Of a DNA stretch of 64,000 bases, positions 1 through 11,816 are shown in pieces. The position numbers and the translations under genes are program-made. This DNA comes from Azolla caroliniana. Taxonomy: Eukaryota; Polypodiophyta. The stretch lies in contig JBHGNT010000012.1 in the NCBI GenBank assembly GCA_043228905.1, positions 3,410,001 to 3,474,000 of the forward strand, written 5' to 3'. Position 1 is the first letter of the stretch, and each line of letters starts with the position of its first letter. The notes under the pieces were generated by a model. The model saw only the letters and a program-made list of their open reading frames with translations. It was not told where the DNA came from and did no database searches.

Positions 1-82
1 ATACTTTATATCCATCTAGTGTTCAATGGTTTGAATTCAAAAAACACTTTCACACATAGGACCATGAGACATCATTATGAAC

Positions 83-352
83 CGTTGAGAATCGAACTCA
101 ACTTCCCATAGAAATAGGTTTCACACTAGCTCATGGACATACCATGCAAGTTTTGTAAATAGTAGAAAGGGCCCTTGCCCTAGTTTAGTTGGTATTTAAA
201 CCAACCGTTTGTAGTTTTGTTACTGTTGGAAGTAATATACAGTTTTCTTGTTAAGAAGCCCCCCCCTCTCTCTCTCTTAGTTTTTGGTACACACACACAC
301 AATCACTCAATTATCTTCAGCTACATTACACCACAAGCTCTATCTCCTTACA
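83..352 (+). repeat. 5' LTR of Copia-A
   Basis: 270 bp, matching 5322-5613 base for base over most of its length. A TATTTAAA TATA-like box lies near 188-196. A C-rich/CT tract near 257-280 is the main length difference from the 3' copy. It ends in ACA directly before the primer binding site. Confidence 0.93.
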
Positions 353-364
353 TGGTATCAGAGC
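353..364 (+). other. Primer binding site, initiator tRNA-Met type
   Basis: TGGTATCAGAGC, the usual plant copia primer site complementary to the 3' end of initiator tRNA-Met, abuts the 5' LTR with no gap. Confidence 0.93.
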
Positions 365-465
365 GTGTGGTTGCTTAATCGAATCTATTCGACTGTGTTG
401 TGGTACACGCCGACGATCAAAAGAACCGGCTTATTAACAGAGAAGAAATCACTGTGAATACTCAG

Positions 466-1218
466 ATGGGAAGCACTCTTCCTACGGAAAAGCACGAAAG
501 GACAAATTTTGCATCTTGGGAGTACAAGATACATCAGTACCTTGTCGGTTAAGGATACTAGAGCTATATTAAAGCAGCTCACGAAACACAACCTAACCCG
601 ACACACGCCGACTACCCAGCGTGGGAGCGGGTTGCAAACCGTGTGTTGTATTGCCTTGCATCATGCATACATGATCACATGCTTGGCTATATTCGCAAGG
701 CGAAAACGCCAAAAGAAGCATGGGGCAATCTCAAGAAGATCTTCGCGGCCAATACGGCTGCCCGCAAGCTCCAACTTCGTCAGGAGTTGAATGGCATTCA
801 ACAAAGGGACATGTCAATTGGCAGCTACGCCTTGAAGATCAAGGAGCTCTGCGATTCCCTCGGCTTGATCAATGTTAGCATTGACGACGAAGAAATGGTG
901 CAGATATGCCTCAGAGGCTTGGCACCTCGATTCAGTGCAATAAGATTTGCCGTCCTTGCAAGAGAGAATCCTCCCACCTTTTTCGATCTCCAATCAATAT
1001 TGTTGGTCGAGGAAAATCACGCCCGACAGAGGAACAACGTAGCAGAGGGTCAGATATTCTACTCCCAGTTGGATGATAGAAGAAATCTCGACCGTGCAAA
1101 TAGAGGTCGGCTCGGACAAGGCCTTCATGGTCAGCATACCCAAGAGCGTAACTCTCACCAATGGCAAGTGGATTGGGAACAATCCAAGAGAGTTCGGAAA
1201 AAGGGGCAGTCATCACGC
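466..1218 (+). pseudogene. Copia-A gag, 5' part, broken
   Basis: The start at 466 gives a typical copia Gag opening (FASWEYKIHQYL), ended by TAA at 550 with a second in-frame stop, TAG, at 559. The same frame is then open from 562 and reads a UBN2/copia-type Gag (WERVANRVLYCL, AKTPKEAWGNLKKIF, LVEENHARQR). At 1218 it runs into a nested solo LTR. The remaining Gag tail and zinc knuckle resume at 1883. In that knuckle (1919-1960) the second cysteine has become tyrosine and TGA follows the last cysteine. Non-functional. Confidence 0.85.
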
Positions 1219-1882
1219 TGTCGTGATGTGGCATGTCTAGTGCGAGAAAAAGTCAAAAATTGAGGATCCACACACATTTCACGAATACTTGTAAAAATGA
1301 AAATAAATAAACCTAGGTCACAATGGAATTGAGTGCATGTAGAGGGTTGCAAGTAAGATTTGAACCTTACACCTCTAAGATAAGAGGGAATTACCTTACC
1401 ACTAAAGCTACTACTAAGTGCTTTAAATGTTTTATATTTCTTTCTCATATTCAGTATTCCATAGGAAACAAACATACAAAACCGTGTACACAAAACCACG
1501 GTTTTAAGCCCATGGTTTTCTGCATGTCACAAAGCAAAACTATGTGCACAGAAACCATGGCTCCAAGCCCATGATTTTGTGCATGGACAAACCTATAAAA
1601 CCCCTAGTACGGCTAGTGTAAAGGGGGAGGCTCAATATGATATGACCACCATCATCACCATCAATAATATAAGATTCTATTTCCTCTTCTTCGCATCGAT
1701 CTTGTAATTATTTATCTACTTCTCAAGTGTACAATCTTCAATCTTCTCAAGTCTAATAGGTCTTCCTCCAATCTTACATTCACATCGTCTTCTTCTCAAT
1801 ACCTTGACGGACATCCTCCTTGGTCCAAGACCCTGGTGGTCCCGCTCAAGCGAAGCACGCTCGCACGCGCATCTTCGCGACA
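1219..1882 (+). mobile_element. Solo LTR of the RCGY-targeting family, nested in Copia-A gag
   Basis: 664 bp, starting TGTCGTGA and ending CGCGACA. It matches in outline the LTRs of the element at 21574-25855, in the opposite orientation. The 4 bp duplication ACGC is at 1215-1218 and 1883-1886. It has a TATAAAA box near 1594, TGCATG motifs, CCATGG-centred hairpins at 1480-1590 and an antisense tRNA-like block. No coding sequence, so this is a solo LTR left by LTR-LTR recombination. Confidence 0.85.
1345..1410 (-). other. tRNA-like A/B-box module inside the solo LTR
   Basis: On the minus strand, an A-box-like TTTAGTGGTAAGG is followed about 35 nt later by GTAAGGTTCAAATCTTAC, a T-arm-like stem with a GGTTCAAATC B box. 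There is no matching acceptor stem, so it is not a tRNA gene. Confidence 0.6.
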
Positions 1883-4800
1883 ACGCCAGACCAAGCAATC
1901 GCAATAACCCAATCAAATGTGGATACTACGGAAAACTCGGTCACTACAAAGAGGAGTGCTGAAAGAAAAAGCACCCGTCGTTGTTGACTCAGGAGCATCC
2001 AACCACATGACGTCTCATGAAGATTGGTTTCGGGAATTATGTAAACCCGAACGTCCCGGATATGTCGAGACAGGCGATGACACAACTCATCCAATACAAC
2101 ATATCGGGAACGTCCCATTCGGAAACAATAGAAAACAAACCTACCTCAAGAATGTACTTCATGTCCCCACCATCACGAAAAACCTGGTCTCAGTCGGCCA
2201 GATTGTTGAACAAGGAATGCAAGTACGATTCAACAACGACAAATGCTTCAATGAAAGGGGCGGTCAAGTCATAGCTCACGGTTGACGAGAAGGCCATATA
2301 ATTATCCTCAAGCCAGCCATGTTCGCAAAGGGCCTCAAAGTCGAAACGGACTTAAATTTGTGGCACAAAAGAATCGGCCACATCAATCTCCAAAAACTTC
2401 AGAACATGCAATCGAAAGGAGTCGTAATCGGACTCCCAAACTTTACCGCGTAGGAGATTATGGGCGTATGCAAAGCGTGCCAGTTCGGAAAGCAACGCTG
2501 ACATCCATTCCCAAAAGAACGGAATGTGAGCAAAGGGATCTTGGATGTCGTACATTCAGATGTATGGGGACCGGCCTAGACAAGCACACTTGGCGGATGC
2601 CGATATTATGTCACGTTCATCGACGTCTTCTCCAGGCACACTTGGATCTACCCGATGAGACAGAAGAGTGAAGTGTTTGGACACTTCCAGAGGTTCAAGG
2701 CCGAAGTCGAAAAAACCATCGGTCAGCACGTACGCTACCTTCGATTAGATGGAGGCAAGGAATATTTTTCAAATGAGTGTACGACGTACCTCTGAAAGGA
2801 AGGAATCCGACAAGTATTTCCATGCCGTCACACACCTTAGCAAAATGGCGTAGCCGAGCGGAAGAACCGACACATTGTAGAAGTCGCACGGGCTATGATG
2901 AATGAGAAGAACCTGTTGAAATCATATTGGGTAGAAGCGGTGAACACGGTTGTATACCTTATGAATATGTGCACAACCTCAGAAGTACACGACATAACTC
3001 CTCATGAGAAGTTCTTTGGAAAGAAGTCCGCATTTTCGGCGCAATTGCTTACGTGCATATTTCCGACGATACGCGACAAAAACTCGACCTGAAGTCGGAG
3101 AAATATATCCTCATAGGATACTCACTCGAACAGAAGGGGTACAAATGCTACAACCCATCTCCCTGAAAAGTTTAAACAAGTCGAGACATAGTCTTCGACG
3201 AATACGCATCCTAGTACGCATTAGAGACAACTTCGACTCCAATTCCGCTCGACCCGGAATCCACCGAACAAGATATAGAAGATGAAGATTGCCTTACGCA
3301 CATTTTTGAAGAAAGCCCGATAACAACAAGGCTTAGTGGGTCACAAGAGCCCCCAAGCGATCAAAGCACATCTTGGCTGAGTCTGAAGTTGAACAAAGGG
3401 AAGGCGAAAATGCCAGAGTATAAAGACGATCATTTCGAAGGCATCGAATCGACTCACTCCCTGGATAGTGAGTTCGAAGGCCTTGACATCCGAAGAAATG
3501 GAGTGAAGAAAGCCTTAGAATCCGCAAACGAGAAGCTCCGCCGATCCACCCGTGAAAAGAACCCCGTAAGCCGATTCGGCTACAACGATTATATGGTGTA
3601 CCATTACGTCTTTATGTTGAAGGTAACGACAGTACGGGAGCCGAAAACATTTTCCAATGCCGTAAAAGATCCACGATGGGTTGATGCGATGAATGAGGAA
3701 ATGGAAGCGTTTTGCAAAAATGAGACCTGGGATCTCGTTCCTCGCCCTTTGAGCAAGAAAGCAATTGGTTGCAGGTGGATTTATAAAGTGAAACGCAACG
3801 CCGATGGCTCCGTAAACCGCTACAAAGCTCGACTCGTAGCGAAAGGATACGCTCATACGCATGGAGTCGACTATGAAGAGACATTTTCCCCTGTGGCAAA
3901 GATGACGACAGTGCGGACCATAATTGCCTTGGCAACGGCAAAGGGTGGCACCTCCACCAAATGGACGTCAAGAACACCTTTCTTCAAGGTGAATTAGAAG
4001 AGCAGGTGTACATTGTACAACCAGCTGGCGTCAAATCGCGTACTCATCCGAAAGCCGTGTGCCCACTCAAGAAGCCACTCTACGGCCTCAAGCAAGCACC
4101 ACATGCTTGGCATTCAAAGATTACGCAATATCTTCATCAAATCGGCTTTCGAATGTCGAAATTTGACAGCTCCCTCTACGTACGACGTGACTCTAGAAGC
4201 CTAATTGTCATCATCCTATACGTGGATGATCTAGTCATTGGAGGCGAAAGTCTCACCAAGGTTAACAAGGTCAAATCACTTCTCTCCGGCAGATTCGAAA
4301 TGAAAGACCTGCACGAGCTACATTACTTCTTAGGCATCGACGTAATTTAGACACCAATCGGGATAACGATCTCACAACGATGTGACTACATCCTCAACTT
4401 ACTCTACAAGTTCGGGATGACGGATTGGAAACCTGTGTCCACCCCGCTTGACCGTAATCTCAAGCTTGATGTTGATTCTAGCACAGCTGAGTGCGAGCCA
4501 ACTCAGTATCGCCAATTCATCGACAGTCTGATCTACCTAACCATTACGCGACCCGACCTCAGCTATTCGGTCGGCCTACTCAGCCAATTCCATGCAAAAT
4601 CCACGAAACCTTCATCTTGACTGCGCTAAGAGGGTACTTCAGTACACCGGTGGTACGATGGATTATGACGTCAAATACAGGTCAAATACGATAATACGAC
4701 TCGAAGCGTACAAGGCAGGCTACAAAGCTGATCGACAATCAACATTAGGATTCGTTTTCTCCCTCGGCAGTGGAGGAATCTCAGGGAGTAGCAAGAAGCA

Positions 4801-5206
4801 ACTGACAGTCGCATTGTCGAGCACGGAGGCCGAATACAGGGGCACGGCGGTCGTCGCATGCGAAGTTGTATGGATCAAACGTATAGTAAAGGATCTGGGT
4901 GTACCCATCAAGGCTCCAATTCGACTATACTGCGACAACATGAGCAGTATCTACCTGGCGCGGAACCCCATATTCCACGCGCGGACTAAGCATGTCGAAT
5001 TGCACTACCACTTCATCCGCGAACGCGTGCAAGCCGGAGATATAGACTTACACCACATCAGCACGAATCTACATGTAGCTGACATTTTCATGAAAGCCCT
5101 GGGTATCGACAAGTTGCGGCAGTTTGCGTCGAACCTTGGCCTATCTCTTCTCAACCAGCCAAGCTTGAGGAGGAGAACAGAACAGAACAATGAACTGATC
5201 GATTGA
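1883..5206 (+). pseudogene. Copia-A pol (protease, integrase, RT, RNase H), broken
   Basis: Domains in order: protease active site VVDSGASNHM near 1977-2006; GAG-pre-integrase LWHKRIGHI near 2358; integrase core with HSDVWGP, LRLDGGKEYF and QNGVAERKNR, about 2550-2880; RT from about 3650 (WVDAMNEEMEAF, ARLVAKGY, MDVKNTFLQGELEEQVYI, YGLKQAPHAWH, YVDDLVIGG near 4220); RNase H about 4700-5100 (STEAEYRGT, LYCDNMSSI, KHVELHYHFIRERV). In-frame stops fall in integrase and after RT (near 4348), and frameshifts lie near 3060-3390, 3960 and 4600. This would have made the replication machinery. It is now inactive. Confidence 0.9.
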
Positions 5207-5321
5207 TCAAAGCACATGCCGACCGTATGCAACCAAAAAGCCAAACAATCGAAGTTAGAAGCGTTCTAAAGACCAATCCGAAACAATTCTTCGATATCCA
5301 GAAGTTGTTTTCGAGGGGGCG

Positions 5322-5494
5322 TGTTGAGAATCGAACTCAACTTCCCATAGAAATAGGTTTCACACTAGCTCATGGACATACCATGCTGGTTTTGTAAATA
5401 GTAGAAAGGGCCCTTGCCCTAGTTTAGTTGGTATTTAAACCAACCCTTTTTAATTTTGATACTGTTGGAAGTAATATACAGTTTTCTTGTTAAG

Positions 5495-5541
<47 letters not shown>

Positions 5542-5613
5542 TTTTTGGTACACACACACATAGTCACTCAATTATCTTCTGCTACATTACACCACCAGTT
5601 CCATCTCTTTACA
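5322..5613 (+). repeat. 3' LTR of Copia-A
   Basis: 292 bp. It is preceded by the polypurine tract CGAGGGGGCG and followed by TGAAC (5614-5618), the target duplication. It is longer than the 5' LTR mainly because a CT tract at about 5497-5537 has expanded. Confidence 0.94.
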
Positions 5614-5618
5614 TGAAC

Positions 5619-6359
5619 AAACGACAATTTTTGCGTAGCTCTAAATGAACAGTCTTTTGGATAGGATGAACACTGCATTTTGCCCAAAATTCAACCTTCA
5701 TAGACATGCTTCTAAGGTGCCTACAGTTTGTGCAAGGAGGACACCATTTCAGATTTCCAAGCCAAAAATATTGTGGTGCTTCAATTTTGATCAGAATGAA
5801 TTTGAATAGTTTTTTTGCAGAAAACATTTGAATACATATATTAAATTCATAAGTAATACAAAATTCATGAAACTAAGTAGATAAAAGGAGTAAAGATTCA
5901 ACTCTGTTACCTAGAGTATTTTGAAGGCAAATATATTAGAGGATAGAGGTAAAATATCCTCGAGTACAATGTCCCAATAGACGAAGACCACCTCGCCTCT
6001 GGTTGTTGTTGTTCTTTGTACACACTGTCTTGATTCGCAAGCCCGAGCCTATTCAAAATTCAACAATGCGTCTTCCTTGATTCGCAAGCCCAAGCCAACA
6101 ACGCAAATAAAAATAGAGACTGTTTTTTATTTAGCATGAACTTCACTTTTTTTTCCACCTTGCATGCACTGATTTTCCTTTAGCGCTTGGTGTGAGCAAA
6201 ATGCAGATCATAATGTCCATCCATTCGCATTACATTCCTTCATTCTATATCATGATAAGCTACAAAGTCAAAAAAAAATTCCAAGGGATATGCAATGATA
6301 GGTCGGACAAAGCTTGGGATAATATAAAAACAGCTCAATATAGATCTCGTTTTTATGCT
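5619..6359. other. AT-rich intergenic stretch, nothing recognised
   Basis: No open frame with recognisable motifs and no repeat ends. It includes two similar short segments near 6030 and 6080 (a repeated TTCGCAAGCCC phrase). Confidence 0.4.
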
Positions 6360-6778
6360 AATGAACATTGACAATGTCATGTTTTTCTCCTTGGATAGAA
6401 AGACTTGTTTTTACATGTGCATCATGTCTCGTTGTCTACAGGTAATTGTGTTAAATTAGCCCCATGCCTCTATGAACCTTTCATAGTCCTCATGTGTATT
6501 GGTTCATCTACCTATCACGTCGAGCTTTTAGTTGACATCAAAACCCATCATGTCTTTCATGTTAGTCATCTTAAAGCATTCTTGGATTATGAGGATAATT
6601 CAATTTCCATTAAAACTCTGGTTACTCTTGAAGATTTATAGTCCAAACCTCATAGGCCAGAAAGAATTCTCAATTAAAAAACTAAATTCTTACATTCTAA
6701 GAATATTTGAGAGTTTAAACTTAAATGGATGGATGTTTCTATTGAAGATGCTCTTAAAACAAACAACCCTGACTTTTC

Positions 6779-6780
<2 letters not shown>
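6360..6780 (+). pseudogene. Ty3/gypsy integrase C-terminus with chromodomain-like tail, fragment
   Basis: The frame around 6440-6640 reads KLAPCLYEPFIVLMCIGS followed by HHVFHVSHLKAFL. This is the familiar end of plant gypsy integrases (KLAP..YGPF...IHPVFHVS.LK). After an indel a second frame reads PHRPERILN and EFKLKWMDVSIEDAL, like the start of the chromodomain-type tail. At least two stops (near 6690 and 6712) and the loss of everything upstream show an old fragment. Confidence 0.72.

Positions 6781-6782
<2 letters not shown>

Positions 6783-6845
<63 letters not shown>
6783..6845. repeat. (GA)n microsatellite
   Basis: About 30 uninterrupted GA units. They create long RERERE frames that are not genes. 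Confidence 0.97.
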
Positions 6846-6848
<3 letters not shown>

Positions 6849-6937
6849 ATATTATCATCTTTGGAGGTCAAATATGACCTATGAGACCAAAAAAATTACA
6901 TTTCACGTTATACATGTGAAACTGAGTAGCGACTCTC

Positions 6938-7439
6938 TATCACGGACACACCAAGCGCGGACTAGAACGGAGCACAGATGATGGGGCTACGAGCGACAGA
7001 TGAACTTGGAGCTAGATGTGACGAGGCTAGCAACTCTAGATGTTGTGAGCAACATGAGGGCATGAAGACAGAAATAAAGATCAAGGAGACAAAGATGAGG
7101 CGAAACGCGAATACTAGATTGATGTGTCAATGATTGGTGTTGAATCCCTTGAAAGGAACCAAGGAGGTTACAAGTATTTATACATGTTCCGAGATTGAAT
7201 ATCTCTAGAATATACTCGAAAAATATCTCTAGAATATGCCGTACAATATTTCTAGAATGTACTATTGACTAGAATATTCTAATTTTGAAATGTATTATAT
7301 GCTAGACTATAGAATGCTAAACTATTATATACAAATGCATGCTCATATCAAAATGGTTGAGCATGACATCTTGTAGTTGTGAGGTTGCAAGTTCAATCCT
7401 CATTAACTACGTATTTAACAGATTCGTTGTGTCGTGACA
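6938..7439 (-). repeat. 3' LTR of the LARD-like element
   Basis: 502 bp. It is longer than the 419 bp partner at 16303-16721 because of extra sequence near 6960-7065, and otherwise collinear. The usual TG end is TA here. It contains a tRNA-like block and a TGCATG motif. Confidence 0.78.
7350..7410 (+). other. tRNA-like A/B-box module in LTR
   Basis: AAATGGTTGAGCATGAC resembles a D-arm/A box, and GAGGTTGCAAGTTCAATCC about 30 nt on resembles a T arm/B box. It lies on the plus strand, antisense to the element. The same block is in the partner LTR near 16632-16692. Confidence 0.55.
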
Positions 7440-7545
7440 TTATCCACCCCTTTACGGCCGCCTTTTCGAAAGCGTGGTGTAGGGGTGGACGGGAATTGGA
7501 ACATGAACAACAACATGCATGAGCGACCATGTCGATCCTCGCCAG

Positions 7546-8172
7546 TGTTGAGAAATCGTTGTGGAATTTAAATCACAATGAACAGACAATGCTTAAATAT
7601 GAGTCACAAAAAGACACGATAGACAGCTATGCACAGAGATTTACGTGAAAACCCTAAAACGGGGAAAACCACGGGAACAGAACTTCACTATAGACAGTGG
7701 ATATACAATATAGAGAGGATTACAACACTCTTGCGAGTGGATCAGCCACACAGGGCTTTTCGTGTCTATTGTTGCTCACACAACTATGGCGCGGCTCACA
7801 CTTCTCTCGATCTAACACACACACAGTTATGTTCTCATCTCTATTCTTAAAGTTTTCCCTAGTTGCATATATACTTACACAAATTTCTGGCTATTTACAT
7901 ACGTAGCCCTCATGGGGCGCACATTGAGACTATTTACAAGTATAGTCTCCCGAGTTGGCTATATACACGATTCTAGTTTCGGCCGAGGCCGATACTCCTC
8001 TCTCTCCCCATCCAGAGTGACTTGTTTTCTAACATCATCATCATTATTATTACCATAATAATAATAAGAAGAGTCGAATTCTCAAACAGTCAAAACACTG
8101 CTTTCGACCCTTCAGTAGTCGGCTTTCCGAATAGTCAACTCTTCCTCCCACTGGAGGGACATATTCCCAACA
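7546..8172 (-). repeat. 3' LTR of Copia-B
   Basis: 627 bp, starting TGTTGAGAA and ending TTCCCAACA on the plus strand. It is followed by AACTCCCCCTT, which reads on the minus strand as the polypurine tract AAGGGGGAGTT. GCCAG (7541-7545) precedes it and recurs at 15455-15459. It contains a CAT/AAT trinucleotide tract at 8030-8070. Confidence 0.82.
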
Positions 8173-9046
8173 AACTCCCCCTTCACTCCTGTGGGAGGAA
8201 ATCTGTCAATCTTGTATTCTGTCGACAGACTCAGAGTCTGTCCATAGGATCTGTTAGTCCTGTATTCTGTCGACAGACTCTGAGTCTGTCCATAGGATCT
8301 GTCAGTCCTGTATTCTGTCAACAGACTCTGAGTCTGTCCATAGGTTCTTTGTCAGAATGTCGGATCAATTCTTGTCAGTATGGATCTTCACAAGAGCAAA
8401 CTCTCCATCTTCGACTCTCTCCCGCAACCAGTCATACCTTCTCTATATGTGCTTGGTCTGGGAGTGGTATGCCGTGTTCTTAGCTAGGTGTATCAGTGGC
8501 GCTTTGGCTGTCACAGTGAAGCAAGAACTCCTTTTGCTTCATGCCTAGTTCGGTGAGAAAATTTCTCATCCAGATCAACTCTTTCCCGACTTCTACCGCT
8601 GCCATATACTTTGCCTCTATCGTTGATAAAGAGCATCAAACTTCTGCAGTCGTGACTGCCACGACATTGCTCCCCCTGCATAGGTCATCACATACCCCGA
8701 CGTGGATCGGCTCGAGTCGACATCTCCTGACATGTCCGAATCGGCTCTTTGCCTGTATTACTCATATATTGGCTTACTACTCCTATAACAAATGTTATGT
8801 CTGGTCTCATACAGACCATAGCATACATTAGACTGCCAATGGTCAAGGCATATGGTACCTTCGTCATCTCGGCCTTCTCCTTCTCCCCTCTTGGGCACTG
8901 CTTCGCATTTAACCTGTAGTTTGTCCGTAACACTGAGCCGACCGGCTTTGCGCCCGACATGTTGAATCTCTCTAAGATCTTCATCACATACTTCTATTGT
9001 GACAACCACAACACCTTTTGAGTTTTGTCTCGAACTATGTGCATTC
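8173..9046 (-). pseudogene. Copia-B RT C-terminus and RNase H, broken
   Basis: Minus-strand frames read LGMHIVRDKTQKVLWLSQ near 9000-9046, then YVMKILERFNMSGAKP, then GSLMYAMVCMRPDITFVIGV, then degenerate RNase H (GYVMTYAGGAMSWQSRLQKF near 8620-8700; LHCDSQSATD near 8500). Stops and frameshifts occur throughout. The upstream RT portion is missing here; a related RT fragment sits at 15255-15454. Confidence 0.8.
8190..8345. repeat. Tandem repeat between Copia-B RNase H and polypurine tract
   Basis: Three imperfect copies of a unit of about 60 bp. Each contains CTGTCGACAGACT and a palindromic CAGACTCTGAGTCTG core followed by TCCATAGG. Confidence 0.85.
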
Positions 9047-11816
9047 CTAGGTTGTGGATATTTTCTGGAGACCGATTTTCCCTGAAATGATGCAATTCCG
9101 AACGAAGTGATATCGAACGTCGATATGCTTGGAGGCGTTGTGGTGAACCGGATTCTTTGACAAAGCAACAACACTCTGATTGTCACTGTAGACAATTGTA
9201 GCCGAGTCGGAGTCGACCTGTCAAAACGTGTGCGCTAGCTGACCGAGCCATAAAGCTTCTTTTGCCGCGTTAGATGCAGCTACATATTCCGCCTCGGTCG
9301 TTGAGGTGGCTATGCACTCCTGAAGTTTCGACTTCCACGAGATTGCTCCATTGCCGAATTTGAAACAATATCTTGTTTTTGATTTCCGACTGTCCACACA
9401 GCCGGCGAAGTCCGAGTCGGTGTAACCGACTACACTTGAGGTTGAGTTCGGGCCAAAATGAATGTCGTGGTCTTTTGTGCCAGCTAGATATTTGAACACA
9501 TGCTTGACTGCGTTCCAATGCGATCGGCCTCGGTTGTGCATGAATCTGTTGACGACTCCTACGGCATGAGAAATGGCAGGCCGTGTCGCGACTATCGCGT
9601 ACATAAGGGAGCCGACTGCCGGTGCATATGGTATCGACTTCATATCTTCCCCCTCCGGACCGGATGTTGAGCAGTCTCACTAAGACAGCTGAAGGTTAAT
9701 GGTGAGTGGGGTCGAAGCAGATTTGGCCAAGTGCATGTTGAAGGGTTCCAAGACACGTCCGATGTAGTCAGTTTGAGACAAGAAACGTTGTCGTTTATCG
9801 CGATGCTGACTAATCTTCATACCGAGTATGTGTCTGGCCGGACCGAGGTCCTTCATGGCAAACTTCAACCGCAGTTTCCGAACGAGTTCGGTGAGCTCTC
9901 CGGCATGTCGACCGGAGAGTAGCATGTCGTCCACGTAGATGATGAGGAAGATAGGAGACCCATCTTGAGTTGTTTTGGTGAAGAGACAGTGGTCCTCATC
10001 GCTCTTGGAGAAGCCGACCGACTGGATGAAGTCGTCAAACTTCTTGTACCACTGTCGGGATGCCTGTTTCAGGCCGTATAGACTCTTCCTGAGTCGGTCG
10101 ACTATATGTTCTTGACCGGATGCCGCAAAGCCTTTCGGCTGCTCCATATAGATTTCCTCCTGTAGGTCATCGTGGAGGAATGTCGTTTTTACATCTAGCT
10201 AAATTAGCTCCAAGTTGTCGGCAGCCATGACGCCGAGCATGAAACGAAGGGTCGTCATTTTCACCACTGGTGAAAAGATTTCGTCGAAGTCGACACCATA
10301 TTCTTGTCGAAATCCCTTCGCAACTAATCTGGCCTTGTACTTTGGGTTGGTCGAGTCAGACGTCTCTTTTAGTCGATAGACCCACTTACATGGAAGAGCA
10401 CGTCGATTCTTCAGTAATTCGACAGTCCCAAGTCTTGTTTGCCCGAATGGAGTGCATTTCCGACTCCATCTCTAGATGCCATGTGGTTGAATCGGCAGAT
10501 GCCGATGCTTCTTCGTAAGACGTCGGTTCGCTAGCGTTGGTAAAGAAGGGTTGGCACTTCGGAAAATATTACCCTTCGGACTTCAATAGGCCTTTCGGCC
10601 GTTTTATGCATGGTCGACTCATTGAACACGACATCCGAACTTCGGACAATTTGTCTGTGCTCGGGGTCCGAGAGTCGGTATCCGATCTCGCCGTCGGGTC
10701 CATACCAAAGGAAAATGCATTTCCTTGATCTTGGTTCGAGTTTCCGGCGATCGTCTTTCGGTATGAGGGCGTATGCCTCGCAACTGAAGATCCTCAGCTT
10801 CTCATAATTAGGCTTACTGTCGGTCCATATCTCCTGAGGTATTTGAAGTCCTAGAGGTCTACTTGGCGACATATTTATTATGTGTACTGCCGTAAGTAGA
10901 GCCTCCACCCAAAAGCCATCCGATAGTCCGGAGTGTTGGAGCATGGATACGATGCGTTCTTGAATCGTCCGATTCATGTGTTCAGCAATTCCGTTCTGCT
11001 CCGGACTATAGGGTGTCGTATATTCACGTCAAATGCTGCGTTCCCGATTCCTTAGACTTGAATTCTCCTCCATTGTCGGTTCGGAGACATTTTAGTTTCC
11101 AACCGGTCTGATTTTCGACCATTGCAAGCCATTCGGAGAAGATCGAGAACACCTGATCTTTCGTTCTGAGGGGGTAAGCCCACACCTTTCGAGTCGAGTC
11201 GTCAATAAAACTGACGAAGTACGAAGCACCGCCGAGAGACTGATGTGGCATCGGGCCACACACGTCCGAGTGGACAAACTTGAGGGGACTCGATTCTCTT
11301 GGTGTTGATGTCGGGTGTGACGCGGCTACATGTTTGCCGTACTGGCAATGCTCGCAGAATTGGTGATCCCGAGAAGGAGAGCTTGGGGATGTAACCGACT
11401 TTGGATAGGTGCATTATGTCAGCCTTGCTAAGGTGTCCAAGTCGTCCGTGCCATAACGATGACACGGGGATATCAACCAAAAATAAGTCACCCTCTTTGA
11501 GTGTGACATATAAGGGGTACAAAGAGTGTACCTTTAGTCCTCGAGCAAGCAGGAGGTTCCCTTTGTGGAGTGTCCACCCTCCTGATGAGAACCCGACACG
11601 GATGCCAGCTTCGTCAAGTTGTCCGACTGAGATCAAGGGTCTTGAAAGCTCAGGAACGTGTCAGACGTTGTGTAGCACGAGTGTAGAGCCACCCGGAAGG
11701 TTGACCTCTAAAGTGTTGATTCCGATTATGGCACAGTGTTGCGAGTTCCCGACTCGAACTGAGTCGGAATGCCGGTCCGAGTATTGCCGAAACTGAGATC
11801 GGTCAGGTGTCACATG
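9047..11816 (-). pseudogene. Copia-C pol, broken
   Basis: Minus-strand order: protease remainder; pre-integrase LWHGRLGHLSKADIMHL near 11460; integrase (VWAYPLRTKDQVFSIF, LRTDNGGEFKSKESG near 11060, then MNRTIQERIVSMLQHSGL from 10977); RT with MEQPKGFA at 10147, KSLYGLKQASRQWYKKFDDF and YVDDMLLSG near 9920; RNase H with YTDSDFAGCVDSRKS near 9420, STTEAEYVAASNAAKEALWL near 9270 and YSDNQSVVALS. The integrase/RT junction, RT end and RNase H lie in different frames. Stops include TAA at 11814-11816, just after the protease DSGTS. Confidence 0.88.

Larger units (their letters stand above)
83..5613 (+). mobile_element. Copia-A, complete Ty1/copia LTR retrotransposon
   Basis: Two near-identical LTRs (83-352 and 5322-5613) flank a copia-ordered interior: gag, protease, integrase, RT, RNase H. 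The flanking 5 bp duplication TGAAC is at 78-82 and 5614-5618, so both ends are exact. A primer binding site follows the 5' LTR and a purine tract (5311-5321) precedes the 3' LTR. All coding parts carry stops or frameshifts, so this copy cannot move by itself. A solo LTR of another family is nested in gag at 1219-1882. The 3' LTR starts TGTTGAGA; the 5' LTR has a T to C change in its first base. Confidence 0.95.

Noticed and set aside
6532-6981. 149-codon frame with a long RERERE run
   Set aside because: Translation of the GA microsatellite fused to a broken gypsy fragment.
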